Under the pieces are notes generated by a model. It searched no databases and was not told the DNA's origin. It worked only from the letters and a program-made list of their open reading frames with translations. From NCBI GenBank assembly GCA_902805475.1, contig CADCSX010000008.1, positions 2,276,001 to 2,340,000 on the forward strand: a stretch of DNA of 64,000 nt, in the 5' to 3' direction. The stretch's first letter is position 1, and every line of letters starts with the position of its first letter. The DNA is from Entonaema liquescens. Its lineage: Eukaryota > Ascomycota > Sordariomycetes > Xylariales > Xylariaceae. The translations under genes were made by a program, and so were the position numbers. Shown here one piece after another: positions 12,130-24,000 of the stretch.

Positions 12130-13827
12130 CTAGGATGACAGCTTTCGAAGCTGTCCGAGAGGTGCACCAAAATTACTGGATTGCTTCAACTTCAGAGGAA
12201 TCTCTGCCTCCTGCTCTTCCAATTCTTCATGGGCGTCATGTGCATCATCGCCACCAGCCTTAACAAGTGGCTCGGACGCGTCTGATGTAAAGTAAGTCCC
12301 GTGCTTAAGGACAGTTGGAGTAGCGTCATGAGTGATGACATCCGCAAGCTTGTCATTAAGAGCCTTGAGGAATGGTTCGTCAGCCGCAGGGAGGTTTCGA
12401 AGGGTTAAGGGCCCCTTTAATTCCGGGTCCTTGTCTTTCTCATCGTCGAGGTCGTCCTGAGCCTCAGTAGCTACAGGAAACTGAAGGTTGCTGTTTGACG
12501 CCTGGTAATCTATGGCATCTTCGGATATTTTCTCCTGCTTCTCCTCCGCAGCACCATGCGTAGGAGTTGACGAACCAGAACTGTCAGCTGTGTTAACTAC
12601 CGCAGTAGATTCAACGGTATGAAGTCGAGACAGAGAGATAGAGTGGTTCGGTGTGTGCCCAGCATGCATAGTAAGCCTATCAGACTCAGGGGCTTGGAGT
12701 GTCTCTTTTGTTAATTCAGCTGGCGCGGTACGTGTACGAACTAATTCGTGCTTAGCGTCAGGGACGGGGAGCAAAGCCGGCTCAGTAGACCATGCGGACG
12801 GCTTTTCGTCAGTGAAAGTCGCCTTCTGCACGATATCCGGTCGGACTCGGATTCCTTCTAACCCGGGAATGACCTCCTGTATGTCGATGGATGGGATGCG
12901 ATCTTGCTGGGACACTGGCGAGCTCACTCCTGGCGATGAACCCTGCATACGTGGATCCAAAGGAATAAAAGGCCTTGATTCTGGCATCGTCATCGACAGA
13001 AATTCCGTGGGCAAAACTCTCTTGGGAGATGTGCCGTCCGAGGGGCTCCAAAAATTGGTGCCTGACTGCGAATGGGTCTCTGAGCTACTAATACCGCCGC
13101 CTCTAAGAGAACCCATACTAGCTTCGTCGGTGCCATCAACAGGTACGCTTAAGGAACCGCCTTTGGTCTGTATGTTCCTAAGTAAACTAGCCATCTCGTC
13201 TCTCTGTTTTTCGGCCAGTTCCGTTCTCCTTTTCCATTCAGACAGATCTCTTTGGAGATTATTCTTCTCCTCCAACCACAACGCTCGTTCCTCGTCAATT
13301 ATCGCCTGTTCTTCCTGATACATTTCCTCAGCCCGAGCGCGGCTAGCCTCCAGATGTGCACGTTCAGCACGCCAGTTCTCAATCAGTTTCCGGTTCTGTT
13401 CTTCTCTGCGCTGCAGCAGGTTGAGTAATGTTTGATGACTCATATTATCGAGCGCGGCTACACTAGGTACCAAAGACGGAGAGGTTGCAGCAGACCCCAT
13501 TCGATATCCTGTCGGGGATAGGCCAGTCGATTCCCGTTCGATAACGTTTGGGGAACCTGAACGTGGGCCAAGGTATCGCTGCTGAGATTGTGAAACCATA
13601 GGAACTGAAGGCGAATGCGAACGTTCGGAAGGCGGTAAATTTGTGAGCTTTGATTCATCGAGGTAAGATAAATTATTTAAAGCACGCGGTAGAGCTAGCG
13701 GGGAAATCACTGATCCCGGAGAGTGGCCGTTCAGATGAGAAGGGAAAGACATGGGACGCGGGTTTGGATCAAGCATGCCGCTCGACGGCAAGAAGGAGTC
13801 GGACGGCAACCTTGTCATAGTGAGCAT
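12130..13827 (-). CDS. Conserved-looking coiled-coil protein of unknown function
   Basis: A single uninterrupted frame of 565 aa from the ATG at 13827. The frame stays open for seven further codons upstream but has no ATG there. Residues 1 to about 125 are Ser/Pro-rich and probably disordered. About 130-225 form a strongly charged coiled coil: NLLQRREEQNRKLIENWRAE and the following heptads through RTELAEKQRDEMASLLRN. About 225-450 is again Ser/Thr/Pro-rich with possible phosphorylation sites (TSPKR). The acidic tail (QDDLDDEKDKDPELKGPLTL) precedes a short ordered-looking C-terminus (PLKLKQSSNFGAPLGQLRKL). I recognise no enzymatic domain. Coiled coil plus flexible flanks suggests a scaffold or cytoskeletal/polarity adaptor, which is inference only. 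A splice-joined upstream exon cannot be excluded. Codon use and the absence of stops over 1.7 kb support a real gene. Confidence 0.75.
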   Translation of the reverse strand: MLTMTRLPSDSFLPSSGMLDPNPRPMSFPSHLNGHSPGSVISPLALPRALNNLSYLDESKLTNLPPSERSHSPSVPMVSQSQQRYLGPRSGSPNVIERESTGLSPTGYRMGSAATSPSLVPSVAALDNMSHQTLLNLLQRREEQNRKLIENWRAERAHLEASRARAEEMYQEEQAIIDEERALWLEEKNNLQRDLSEWKRRTELAEKQRDEMASLLRNIQTKGGSLSVPVDGTDEASMGSLRGGGISSSETHSQSGTNFWSPSDGTSPKRVLPTEFLSMTMPESRPFIPLDPRMQGSSPGVSSPVSQQDRIPSIDIQEVIPGLEGIRVRPDIVQKATFTDEKPSAWSTEPALLPVPDAKHELVRTRTAPAELTKETLQAPESDRLTMHAGHTPNHSISLSRLHTVESTAVVNTADSSGSSTPTHGAAEEKQEKISEDAIDYQASNSNLQFPVATEAQDDLDDEKDKDPELKGPLTLRNLPAADEPFLKALNDKLADVITHDATPTVLKHGTYFTSDASEPLVKAGGDDAHDAHEELEEQEAEIPLKLKQSSNFGAPLGQLRKLSS

Positions 13828-14182
13828 GGTTGGAACAGTTGCAAGCAAGCAGTAAAAGAAGGAAGGGATATCGTTGATGCAGACGTTGCGTATCGTAAAG
13901 TTAGCCGGGTCGATTACGATATATAGATCTGGGCTTTCCTTAGGTGGTGACGAGATTTCCAGAAACCCGGCAGGGAAGTCGTTCGTAACTGCGAGCTTGG
14001 AAATAAGCCAGCATCGAGCACCTCATTCGAGTAAAAGTATGTATGTAATGGTGGCTCGATCGGCAAGGGGTAGCAAAAACTCAATTGAACCAACCCGAAT
14101 GGGAGGGGAATGTACTATTCAAGCCGGAACCTGTGATGCACGACCACCTGGCAGCTGCTGTCGAGTTCGAGTCTTGCTCGTG

Positions 14183-14218
14183 TAGCTGGTCTAGCTGGTC
14201 TAGCTGGTCTAGCTAGTC
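14183..14218. repeat. Tandem repeat, 9-bp unit x4
   Basis: The unit TAGCTGGTC occurs three times exactly and a fourth time with one change (TAGCTAGTC), followed by a partial copy. It is a simple minisatellite upstream of the coiled-coil gene; no function is evident. Confidence 0.8.
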
Positions 14219-16000
14219 TGGCTCATCTGTATGATGCAGTTAAACTGATGCAGTAACGGGAAGCCAAAATCTGATTCGTGGTTTCGAGATCGTTTCGATA
14301 AGGTCACGATAGGCCGTTATAGATGGCACGTTTCGCAAGCTGGTGAGATGGTGTACCGAGGTAAGCCCAGTCCGCGCAGTCTACGTGTACAACAAAATCT
14401 CCCTGATTGCGATATATGAAGATTTGACCAGCTTCTAATTCATGTTTCACGGGACGAGTTGTCTGGATATTTGTGGGTTTTCCTTTGACTGTTTGCTTGT
14501 CGGGTTTGTTAATATGATAGGTATTTGCATTTGCTTAGACAAGACTGGCTGTGTGGATTTGTGGGAGAGAGTTATTGTTAAAAAGGTGAAAACAAGATGG
14601 GGCGCAAAAGAGACGGAGGTAGGTACCGGCATGGTTGTAGGTGTACGTCGATGATGGAGGGATTTTGGAAGATGAACCAATTTAATACGGGTCCTACAGG
14701 GATTGGATTGAATGGGAGCATGCTCCTCTCCTTCCGCTACACATGCTACCTACACACGCTACACACGAGGTACGTATATGTTCCTGCTTTAGAAAGCCTT
14801 TTTTAACGCTAAATGACCAAATGGGTACTTGATCGTAGGTACCAGTTCAACTTCAAGAGCAATCTCCAGTCACATGGGAAGCGACCGGCCTGTCGGAGCG
14901 GATCTGCCAGTCCCGCCAGGGCTGTCCACTGCCAGGCACAGTGGAGCCAGCGGGGCCGTAAGACCTCTTTTCAACGTCTGCCACGTCCTTGCTACTTCTC
15001 CACACATCCATCCAGATTAAGCCTAGTTAATACTTCCATCCACCTTCCATTCGTCTCCGCCCAACCAGATTTCATCTCCCATCTGTTCTCGCTCAAATTC
15101 CCAATTCCAATCTTGTCAATCCTCTACAGATCCTTTTCCCATCTGATATTTCCCAAATATTTGTCTCTGTTGCCTCTTACTTTTTGACTCGTCGAGTGCC
15201 ACACGTAGATCACCTTACCTCACTTATGCATGATACATAGTACGCATAGTACGAATAAATAACAGCCAAATAGAACTCATATCACATATCAGTTTCCGCT
15301 ATATCGAATTTACTACTCTGCTACCAGGGGGTGCTAATACTATGCCGTCACCTAGTTGGACAATGGCAACCCTCAGCCACCCAGATGAAAGTCCGACCAT
15401 CTGTGTAGCAAGATAAGTGCCCAACCTGCCAACCTACGCAGCCTACGCAGCCTACATACATAGGGCCACGCTCAGCAATTTTACCTCAAAAGTACCTCAG
15501 GTATATCAGGTATATCAGAGAATATTGTTGCTGGCATTACTCTACCAGTTCTATCCAATCGTCCTTCGCCAGCGCGGCCGATTGTCATCAACCCACCAAC
15601 TAACTCCAACGTGCCAATGAACAATTTACCAGACAAGGTACAGGGGCAGCCCGCGGGAGCTTCGAATAGAAACCCCCCCTTCCCTCCAAGATGCGAAACA
15701 ACCTTCAAGTCCTCCAATCAGAGCTTTCCCAACGTTGACTCTTACTCGCAGAATGGCTGACATGCACTTCAGCTTCTTACCCAGCTCCTAACCCCACACG
15801 TTTATTCCCTCTTAGGGGTTTATCGCTTAGCATGTTTCTCCTTTACCGGGCCTCCCGCCCGTTGACGCGCCGTGCTGATTGCTTCCTCATCGGACTACAT
15901 TTATGCTCATATCAAATCAGGGCCCTCTTTAGTATTCCGGAGGCGTTTGCTCCCTAACCGAATTAGATTGTCCATCAATCTATTTACCAGGTACCAATGT

Positions 16001-16038
16001 CTAAAGGGTCCTCTAAAGGGTCCTCTAAAGGACCCTTT
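16001..16038. repeat. 12-bp tandem repeat ending in an inverted copy
   Basis: CTAAAGGGTCCT is present twice. A third partial copy then runs directly into GGACCCTTT, the reverse complement of the AAAGGGTCC inside the unit. The single strand could therefore fold into alternative 9-bp hairpins. Confidence 0.75.
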
Positions 16039-17660
16039 CCATAGGACCCTGGTGGTAGTGCCCAATACGACATTCCCTATTCGATGGAGAATCCCTTTTC
16101 TTCCCCACGACTGCGCCCGAATCTCAAAGGTGTATTCATTGGTTCATTGAAGCTCGCAACGCTCTTCTGCCAGTTCCGCTCTCGCCCACATTAAGAGTGT
16201 GCAATTTCTCGTGACCATTATTTTACCTAAATATTATAATTATCATCTATACCCCGCTTACTAGACGACCATGTGAGTGACTTTACATGGGGTTTGCGGT
16301 TTGAGGTTTTGTTGATCAGATTGATAAGAGCAACAATAACCGTAGCATCATACCATCCCACTCAATTTACTTTGAAAGTCCATGCAGGACATTTCTTCCA
16401 GCTCCACCAAGCATTGATCTCCTCCGCAAACTTGCAAACTGATCTCAAAACAATATACAATACCTAGCGAGTAACATGTGTAGCAACATCATTTACATGT
16501 TACGAATAAAAGGTTTGTAGTTCACTGGGTTTAGTCCTTCAGACTGGAATAATTCTAGAAGAATTGTCCCCGTCTACTATGGGTTCTAAGAATAGGGCTG
16601 AATAGGTTTAGGCCCTGAACTTCCCCTCTTCTAATAAAATATCGAAGGCCGCTAGAGCCGTCGTCGGCATGTAGAAGCTAACTTTAAGGTCACAAGAGAT
16701 GTTAAAGTGTCTAGACTCTCATAATAGAATTACACCAATTCTAACTATGCAGACTAGACCAAGCTAATAGCTCAGGGTCGAAGACTACAGTCTACAAACT
16801 CAAGTTGTTAATATCGTTTCACTCTATAATGTCGCTCACCTGACTCGGCCGCCATCTAGCCACTACGCGCCCTCGGGATTCTAGACCAGATGGTGGCTCA
16901 AATATATCGCGTTAAGCATGTCGCTAGAGCACACTGACAATCAATGTAGCCACAAATTCGATAAATGTTCACTGTGGTCAGGGCTAGCCCCGAACAGAAA
17001 ATTGGAGGCTGGGATCTAACAATTTGCACATTTGCAAGCGCCTAAGCAGGTATCCAGCCATAATATTTCACCGCTTCATATTCGGCCTAACTCAAAAGTG
17101 CCTTGGAATTATACCGAAAGGATCGCTGCTCCATCGTTATCACTGCAAGTCATGCGAGGCTTTCGGTCGTATAGCTCCCTGGGCACGGCCGAGCGCATAC
17201 ACCGCTTTCGAAGTGCCTGCACTCCGGGGTTCAAAGCGAGGCAAGCAAGAATTGGCACGCCTTACCGAATTAAACCAGCATACCAAACTTGAGAATGTTC
17301 TACGGCGAGATTGCCGAGTTGCCAGGGACCCCCAAGTGCGGAGAGGGTTAGGTTAGTAGATCTGGAGTTTGCCGGCATCGGTAACCTTCCAAATACACAC
17401 AAAACAACCCAATACCAATGTTCTTATCCTTTCCATTGAACTTTCAAGTATCTTGGAGAGACCCAGTAATGAGAACTCAATCGAAACTGTAAGATATGCA
17501 AAGAGGTGAATAGCCAGCCACTCAACTGCTCACCGAAGTATACCTTTACTTGAGACCATTATTGGCCTAATTTTGGTCCACGTCATCCACAGTAGCATGG
17601 AAATTCAAATAGCTCGACTTGCGGCTCTCACCGCAACACGCTCTGGCCAACGATACCCGC

Positions 17661-17715
17661 TTGGCACGGACAATCTTGATTGATAAGACTATCAATCAAG
17701 TCCTTGTTGTGCCAA
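17661..17715. repeat. Long palindrome / hairpin
   Basis: CTTGATTGAT (17675-17684) and its exact complement ATCAATCAAG (17691-17700) flank a 6-base loop. The outer arms TTGGCAC (17661-17667) and GTGCCAA (17709-17715) also pair exactly, with a short imperfect stretch between. It could be a transposon end, a structured RNA or a cruciform site. Confidence 0.75.
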
Positions 17716-18740
17716 ATCGTCCGAAATTGCTATCCGATATGTTATGTTTTATAACTACTTAACTAAGTGAATCGTAAACAGCCGTTACAGAAATAGTGTG
17801 CGGACAAACATGAAAGCGCCTCTTCCCGTGCCGAGACCTATGCCTATGGCGTCTTACCATGACGGCATATAATAGGACATCCAAGATTTCAAACGTTAAC
17901 CTAATGAAACCCAGATGTGTAAACACAACCTTCCCTCGGAATTGCCGATCAGACGCGGTCAAGCAGTCGTAATTGCCACGGCTAGTTCCATTAGCTCGCC
18001 GGGCCTGCCGGACTACCGGGGTTCGGTCTCCGTTCCACTATTTCATCATTGCCGGTCCGCTTGGTTAGGACGACCATGAGTGCAGCATGTAAAACATGTA
18101 AATCGTATTGCGCCGGGAGTACAGATACTGTTAGAAGAACCATTTGAAGCCCCATCGGCTAGTTCTTACTACTTACATTGTACATTGAACTGGGTGTGCG
18201 GTCTTTCGGCATGCGTACCTACCTACCCATTTGACAAGTAGGCTCGTCCGAGTTGGACTTAACAACTATGATGTATCTCTTATCTAGTTCGTCTAGAACC
18301 CTAAAATCTGCACAGTACGTTATGTCATTGATCTCTCGTAGAGCAGTTCGTTAGGCTCAAGGTAGTCGAAGTGACATGCTCCTCTTCCAGATCATGCTCA
18401 TCGTTGACTAAAATCATCGGGCTCGTCAAGGACTCTATATACATTGACGAGACGGAGATCAATCTATTTCGACCATTGTTCTAATGCTGGCCAAAAAGTC
18501 CGGCCGTGAAAGCCCAACTTTGAGTGGACAGGAGGGTTGCTGCTTGAAATATATCCTTTCAAGTATACCCCGTGATACATACGTCGTCCTTATTCGGCAT
18601 CAACGAAATAAGACATCTAATTGCAAATGGATTCGACAATGACAACGATATTGTCAGAAAGTTCATCGTACTATTGCCCTCTCCCGTTCCCATCTTACCA
18701 GGACCTTCCCTTCAGGGAGTGGTCCAAAAGATTGCTCGCC

Positions 18741-18882
18741 TGTCAGGGGTCTCATTGGAGACCCCCTTAGAACAAAGAAGCTGTTTTGTATCTATAGCTC
18801 TGACTTCGGAGCTACCTTAGTTAGAGTTCCTTGCGGAACAACGAAGTTGTGTCCTCACCTTCTGGTTTGCCTCGTGACATCG
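18741..18882. repeat. Diverged direct repeat, copy 1
   Basis: Aligns along its length with 19284-19422, with many differences of the C/T and G/A kind. Shared blocks include ACCCCTTAGAACAAAGAA, TGCGGAACAACGAAGT and TCCTC. It contains three small hairpins: GGTCTC/GAGACC, AGCTC/GAGCT and GTTCC/GGAAC. It may be a fragment of a dispersed repeat or an LTR relic. Confidence 0.65.
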
Positions 18883-19283
18883 CCGCTTAACTTGTCTAAG
18901 ACCCCCTAGCCCGATACCAATATTATAGCGCCCAGATTATGCAATAACCGGATGGGATATATAGCTTAGCAACTTATATAATGGCGAGATGTCCCCAACT
19001 TCTTCCATCTTGCCGTCTAAGACCGGGTATCTTCCACGTCTATAGGTTCTAATTCATGAAATATGACAGGCATCCGTTATAAAGGAGGGGGGTGATCGTG
19101 CTTAGCAGCTCGTAGACTTTACGAGACAGGACAGAAAGGCAAGAAAGCAATTCTGCTATTCCGCGAGGAATTCTAATCCAGTTATTAAAGCACACAGCTA
19201 GTTATCTAACACATACAGAAGTTATCATTTGTTCTATTAGTGCTGTCTTATGTGAAATCTTGATATGTGATAGGCCTATCTAA

Positions 19284-19422
19284 TTATCAGAGGTCTTGCT
19301 TGAGACCCCTTAGAACAAAGAATGTATTTAGTATGTATAACTCTGGCTCCATAGCTATCTCAGTTGGAGTTCTTTGCGGAACAACGAAGTCGTTTCCTCG
19401 CCTTTTTGGTCCACCTCGCAAC
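19284..19422. repeat. Diverged direct repeat, copy 2
   Basis: Second copy of the element at 18741-18882, same orientation, about 540 bp downstream. The first hairpin is kept in changed form (GGTCT/AGACC). The DNA between the copies shows no recognisable retroelement protein. Confidence 0.65.
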
Positions 19423-20703
19423 AGATCTTCCTAACACTAAGAGCTTTCTCTATTACCAGTTTAAACGCCCTTAGCTTAGCCACTGCCTATGTCTTCGTCA
19501 AACCAGGATACGAGGCCAGTGTATAGGATATGAACGAAGTAGCAACTGCCAGTTCATTTCAGCTTGCTTCACTCAGAATGTAACAAGAGAGCAATTAAGA
19601 TATACGAATAATACGGTAAGAGCTCTGGTTCTCGGAACATGGCTTACTACCGGCTAACTCCATTCCACTTGTATTTAAGGAATCGGAATTCCCGTTAGAT
19701 TGAAAAGGAGCGAGCGTGAAGACATCTCCAAATATAACTCATACTTAAACTGTCTACCAGAAGCAGTGACCTATTCTTTCGTAGATAGCATAAGATACCA
19801 AGGGACGCACCTGATATATCAACGTTATGGGCGGGTTGGCATTTAAACTCAAAGATTGACAAAGAACATGGAGCTAATATAGATCTTCATCAATAGTATT
19901 CTCTTAGAATATGTTAGCGATTCAATTTGTCAATGCCCTTGAGACACATTATATAGGTATATCCTTAAATCACGTAAGTAAAATGTAGAGAGGATACAAA
20001 GGAAATTTTCAGACTATACCTCTTAATTCTACTAGAACAAAATATATCAAAGGATCTTGGTTGGACGAGATATACCATGAATTTCCATCGTGAAGCTATA
20101 ATGTGAGACATTATCTGACCACTGCAGGACCAAGTTTATTAGAACTATTTATAGTTCCTTACAACTGCTCAGAGCTCATAGCTTTATCTTTGGAGATTTG
20201 TTCATTAACTCAGTAGGCTACTATTACATCCAAGGCAGGGGCTCGATAATCCTCAATAGATCCGTAGGTAACCTGCATCAATTTAGTAGCTGTAAGACAA
20301 CTCTTTGCATGAAGAAAGATATAATTGAGGTAAACAAAGCTCTCTGGTATGAACCTAAACATATAGGTACAATACAGCCTCATCAATCAAGCAGAATAGC
20401 ATACTGAGATGTTACACTCATAGATATAGTCTTCAATAATACAAGTTTACGAACATCGACCCGGTTACAACTATATTCGCGAACAGTAATCTACGAGTCT
20501 ATGCAAGGACAACGAGGATAGCTTCAGACGATACCTGTTTAGATTATTTATTTAAAGATGCACTCATTCCGTAATGGCTGACCAAAATTTCTCCATCACA
20601 TCGATCAGTCCCTCAAGAAGCCTGCGACATACTTCATACTTTAAAATCTGCAATACAGCATCCTCTGAGTCACTAGCAACTTAATTTCAAGAAAGCAAGG
20701 ACA

Positions 20704-21012
20704 ATGAGTTCTTCCAACACGTTCAACACTTCCAACGTTCCCAATATGGAGACTCCCGACGTTCCTACGACAGAATTCCACCAACCCATCGGGTTTGTAT
20801 GCTGCCAATGTAAATACATCAGCAGCGGAAGCCTCTGCTCAAACCCGAATGCGCCAGGCTGTCCGCACCGCACCGAGCCTCGCTGCCAAAACTGCCTCAT
20901 CATGTTCACAGACCCCACAAAGTCGACGGATTCTAGGGAGGAGAGCAAAGAAAGAAAGAATTCGTCGGGCTCTGATAGCTCGGATACACAAGATGGCGGT
21001 TCAGCCAACTAA
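20704..21012 (+). CDS. Small Cys/His-rich (probable zinc-binding) protein
   Basis: An intact intronless frame of 102 aa from a good start context (GACAATGAG). The central part carries C33, C34, C36, C45, C53, H55, C61 and C64, in the arrangement CCQC, C, CPH, C-x2-C. This resembles the short zinc-binding segments of many uncharacterised fungal proteins. The N-terminus is Ser/Asn/Thr-rich; the C-terminus is a charged Ser/Asp/Lys tail (DSREESKERKNSSGSDSSD). There is no signal peptide, so it is probably intracellular. It is isolated inside a long gene-poor stretch, so its survival without stops is notable. The function is unknown; a second overlapping frame at 20795-21091 is judged a shadow. Confidence 0.6.
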   Translation: MSSSNTFNTSNVPNMETPDVPTTEFHQPIGFVCCQCKYISSGSLCSNPNAPGCPHRTEPRCQNCLIMFTDPTKSTDSREESKERKNSSGSDSSDTQDGGSAN

Positions 21013-24000
21013 AACGTGGGCAGTAGAGAAGTGGAGCGGGATATCAGAAGATGATCTAGACTCCATGTTCTCTTCTCTTGGACGCTGTTAGACGGTACAG
21101 AGTACCGCAGAAGCGCCTTGGGATAGGACGAGCGCCATAGGTTAGGCAGGAATCATAGGATACCTTGCTACATGGAAGCTCGTTGCTAGTTTACCTTAGA
21201 ATAGCACGGCTGGCCCGTGATCCATAGAAACCCAGGAGATAATAATAAGAAATATCGAAGAGAATCACCCTAATATGTGACTGGCTTGACGTGTCTCGGC
21301 ACAGACCTGAAGTCATGAAGCCACGGGCATATACAATAGATAGGCTGAGCTTCTGTAGAATCCCCTACTTACCTTTCCTTCCCTATGCCATGTAGTCCGA
21401 TTCTGCGTTGACTAATTAGTACTGTGAATGAGCGGAATTCAGACTCTTACGTGTATAACAACAGGGATAAGTAAATATATCACTTTGAAGTTCCGTTGAG
21501 AGAATCAGCAAGGCCCGTGGCGTATCTTTTCTGTTGAATGAAGATACTCCGTTGAGGGCCGCCACGAAATAGGAATATTGGAATAAGCTTTGGCTGATAC
21601 ACCGTGGCTTCATATTCCTCTAGGAACATGTTGGTCAGCTTACATATTACATGTGGCGGCTCCTCAACCTAGCCAAGTTGGACTGCTTTTCTAATGGTGA
21701 ACCCGTACGAGCCCCCAAAAAACTTGATGCTGGGAGATAGGTCAAAAAAAAAGTTGGCGAAGTGGGCTGACTTTTCCCTTTCTTTTCTCCGTGACTTACA
21801 TGCTGCATTGCCGATATGCATGATAAGAGCACCACGCGGCCATGGTGATTAGGCCCGCCGGACAGAAGTAATTCGAAAAGGCCTGCTTATAAAACCGGCA
21901 AAGAAAGAAAAACGCATCCCACGATGTCTTTATGAGACATGATCAACCCTGGCCTATCTTTTTCCTGTACATAGTAATAGGTGAGTAGAGACTTAGTGCC
22001 GGTACATGAGCCGATAGGGTCATTGTATTGTCTTGGCTTGCTGCTTTGACTGTACCATGATAGAACAATGGCGTTATGTGGCTGGTTCTAAGACTGCGGG
22101 ATGTAGATGCATCGAAATCCAGCATCTGAACTAGCCTACTAAGATCGGTATAAGGGAGATAGGGTTCTTTAACCCCTTCTTGGAAACGCATCACGAGAAA
22201 ATAAACACTCCAACTGATCTGTATAGTATGGGCTATCCTAACATATCCCGAGAAACCGAACGTGGGGGCACGCGCATGGTGCTGCCTGAGCCGTTTATAA
22301 CAGCTCCTTCGTATGAACTCACATACAGCAAAGAGGAAGCCAGAGGCATACCCTCGGATGCATAGAATTTGCTCCAGACCAGCCAGTACCGGGTCCGTGA
22401 TAGTCTAGAGCCTTATGGACAGGTAGGAGGGCCTGGGCTTAGCAAGTCATTGAATAGTAAGTTCACTAGATATTGTCACAGTAGCTCTAACCATGCCTGA
22501 CCAAGTTAACCCTGTTTCGTATTACCTACCTACATAGACCACATGTATAAGCCGGAGTAGCGTACCTAGCATTCTATAATGCCAGTTGACAGATATCAGA
22601 GGATAATAATGGGCTGATCACGTAGTGTTGATCGCCCTTAGGCTATCGAATCTCCTTTATTCTTAGAGACGAATACTTTACAGTAGGTATCGCTCCCTCG
22701 AAGTATGGAACTGACTAGTTTGCTCGGTTAAACTTTCATGACAATTCGTGGCCAGGTATCACAATGTTTCAACTAAGTGTCGCTTGAGACATCGAGATCG
22801 CATTCATCTCGCGGTAGGGCCCCGTGGGCTGTAGAATGGAAACCAAGTATCGTCATCGGCAGTGTTTGCCTTCATATTATATATGTGGTTTATTTTGCAA
22901 GCAAACTCAAAATTTGATCCATTCTCGAAACGTGCGACGATTGCTTGTCGTTTCTTGACATGCTTCTTTGTGTTAACCTTGCTTCATATTCTGAAAAGAA
23001 GGGAATCGGTCTAATTGACTTCGATTTAACCTGTAAAGGCAACGGTATAAGACGTAAATAGAGATCTGCGAGGCCCAAATCGGATGTTGCACCCTGTACG
23101 TTTTGACGAATTCTATTATAGCGCGATTCAGGTTGACCAACTGGGTATATTAACTACCTAAAACTGTCTTCTGCATAAGTATAGGCGCTTCATCTCGATA
23201 TTTCATGGCTTGTAAGGAGGATATCCCTTGTAAAAAAAATAGTAGTGTCACCTTGATTTCGACTAAATCTAGAGATAGAAACTGCACGATCCTTAAGAAA
23301 AGTAAACTGCCTTTTCGGTTCAACCGAAACGCCCCACGTGGCGACTAGAGACCGTGTCGTGCCGTACTCGGACATGGAAGTTGTGTTTAACGTATAAGTA
23401 AGCCCGTTCTTGGCTCCGTCGTCAGCGGCAGCGGGTGTATCACCTGCCGTCATGATGACATTAAGTAGGACAACAGAACGTGCCGATCGGGATGGTGGTT
23501 TTCAAAGCGAGGCGAGATCCCTGGGTTTACGTCTAGACTCGTTTCGTTTCGGCATCGGTACTAACACGTTACAGTACACGGTCAATCAAGCATGAGGAAA
23601 ATGGTTGGGAACGCGAATTTGTTTAAGGCTTCGTTTCCTCAGGAGTGGATATCAATGACACGTCAACCCAGTCGCAGGAACCAGCTTGAAGCTTGGCAAC
23701 ATTCCTCGTGCCGTCGATTCGCGGGCAATGTTCATGTTTGACCTCTGATACCAGCAACAGAGGCAAACTCGATCAAAAGGACGCGCGGTGCGGTATGCGA
23801 GACACAATCGTCGCCTTTTGAACTTGAGGCACGTTGCACATCTCCTTGGCAGGAAACAACACTGTCTCGACGAGCGACCACCTGCGAAACCCGCCAGTTT
23901 CGGGCGAGACCCAAGTAAACTGCGGAAGCTCGCCTCGTCAGGAAGCACGTACATGCTATGCTTACTTTACAGCACAGCACTGCACTGTCCCCTAGAGATC

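Larger units (their letters stand above)
13828..16500. other. Intergenic with pyrimidine-rich promoter-like DNA
   Basis: The left part is the promoter of the coiled-coil gene. A CT-rich block at about 14990-15190 looks like a fungal core promoter or 5' UTR, but no intact gene follows it. A possible truncated gene start lies at 16271-16442. Two small tandem repeats (14183-14218 and 16001-16038) are listed separately. Confidence 0.4.
16501..20703. other. Gene-poor, stop-rich 4.2 kb
   Basis: No intact gene is visible. TA-rich composition and frequent stops on both strands fit old repeat-derived or repeat-induced-point-mutation-affected DNA. Open stretches such as 17024-17356 show no family features. 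A strong palindrome (17661-17715) and a diverged direct-repeat pair (18741-18882 and 19284-19422) are the only structured elements seen. Confidence 0.4.

Noticed and set aside
14163..14172. GTTCGAGTC, matching a tRNA B-box
   Set aside because: No A-box, acceptor stem or anticodon arm can be built around it.
17024..17356. 110-codon open frame on the plus strand
   Set aside because: It overlaps another open frame, has no domain or splice context, and lies in stop-rich DNA.
18240..18490. Possible retroelement gag-like fragment on the minus strand
   Set aside because: Only short suggestive residues (an FDYLEP-like stretch) with several stops; no zinc knuckle, protease or polymerase motif nearby.
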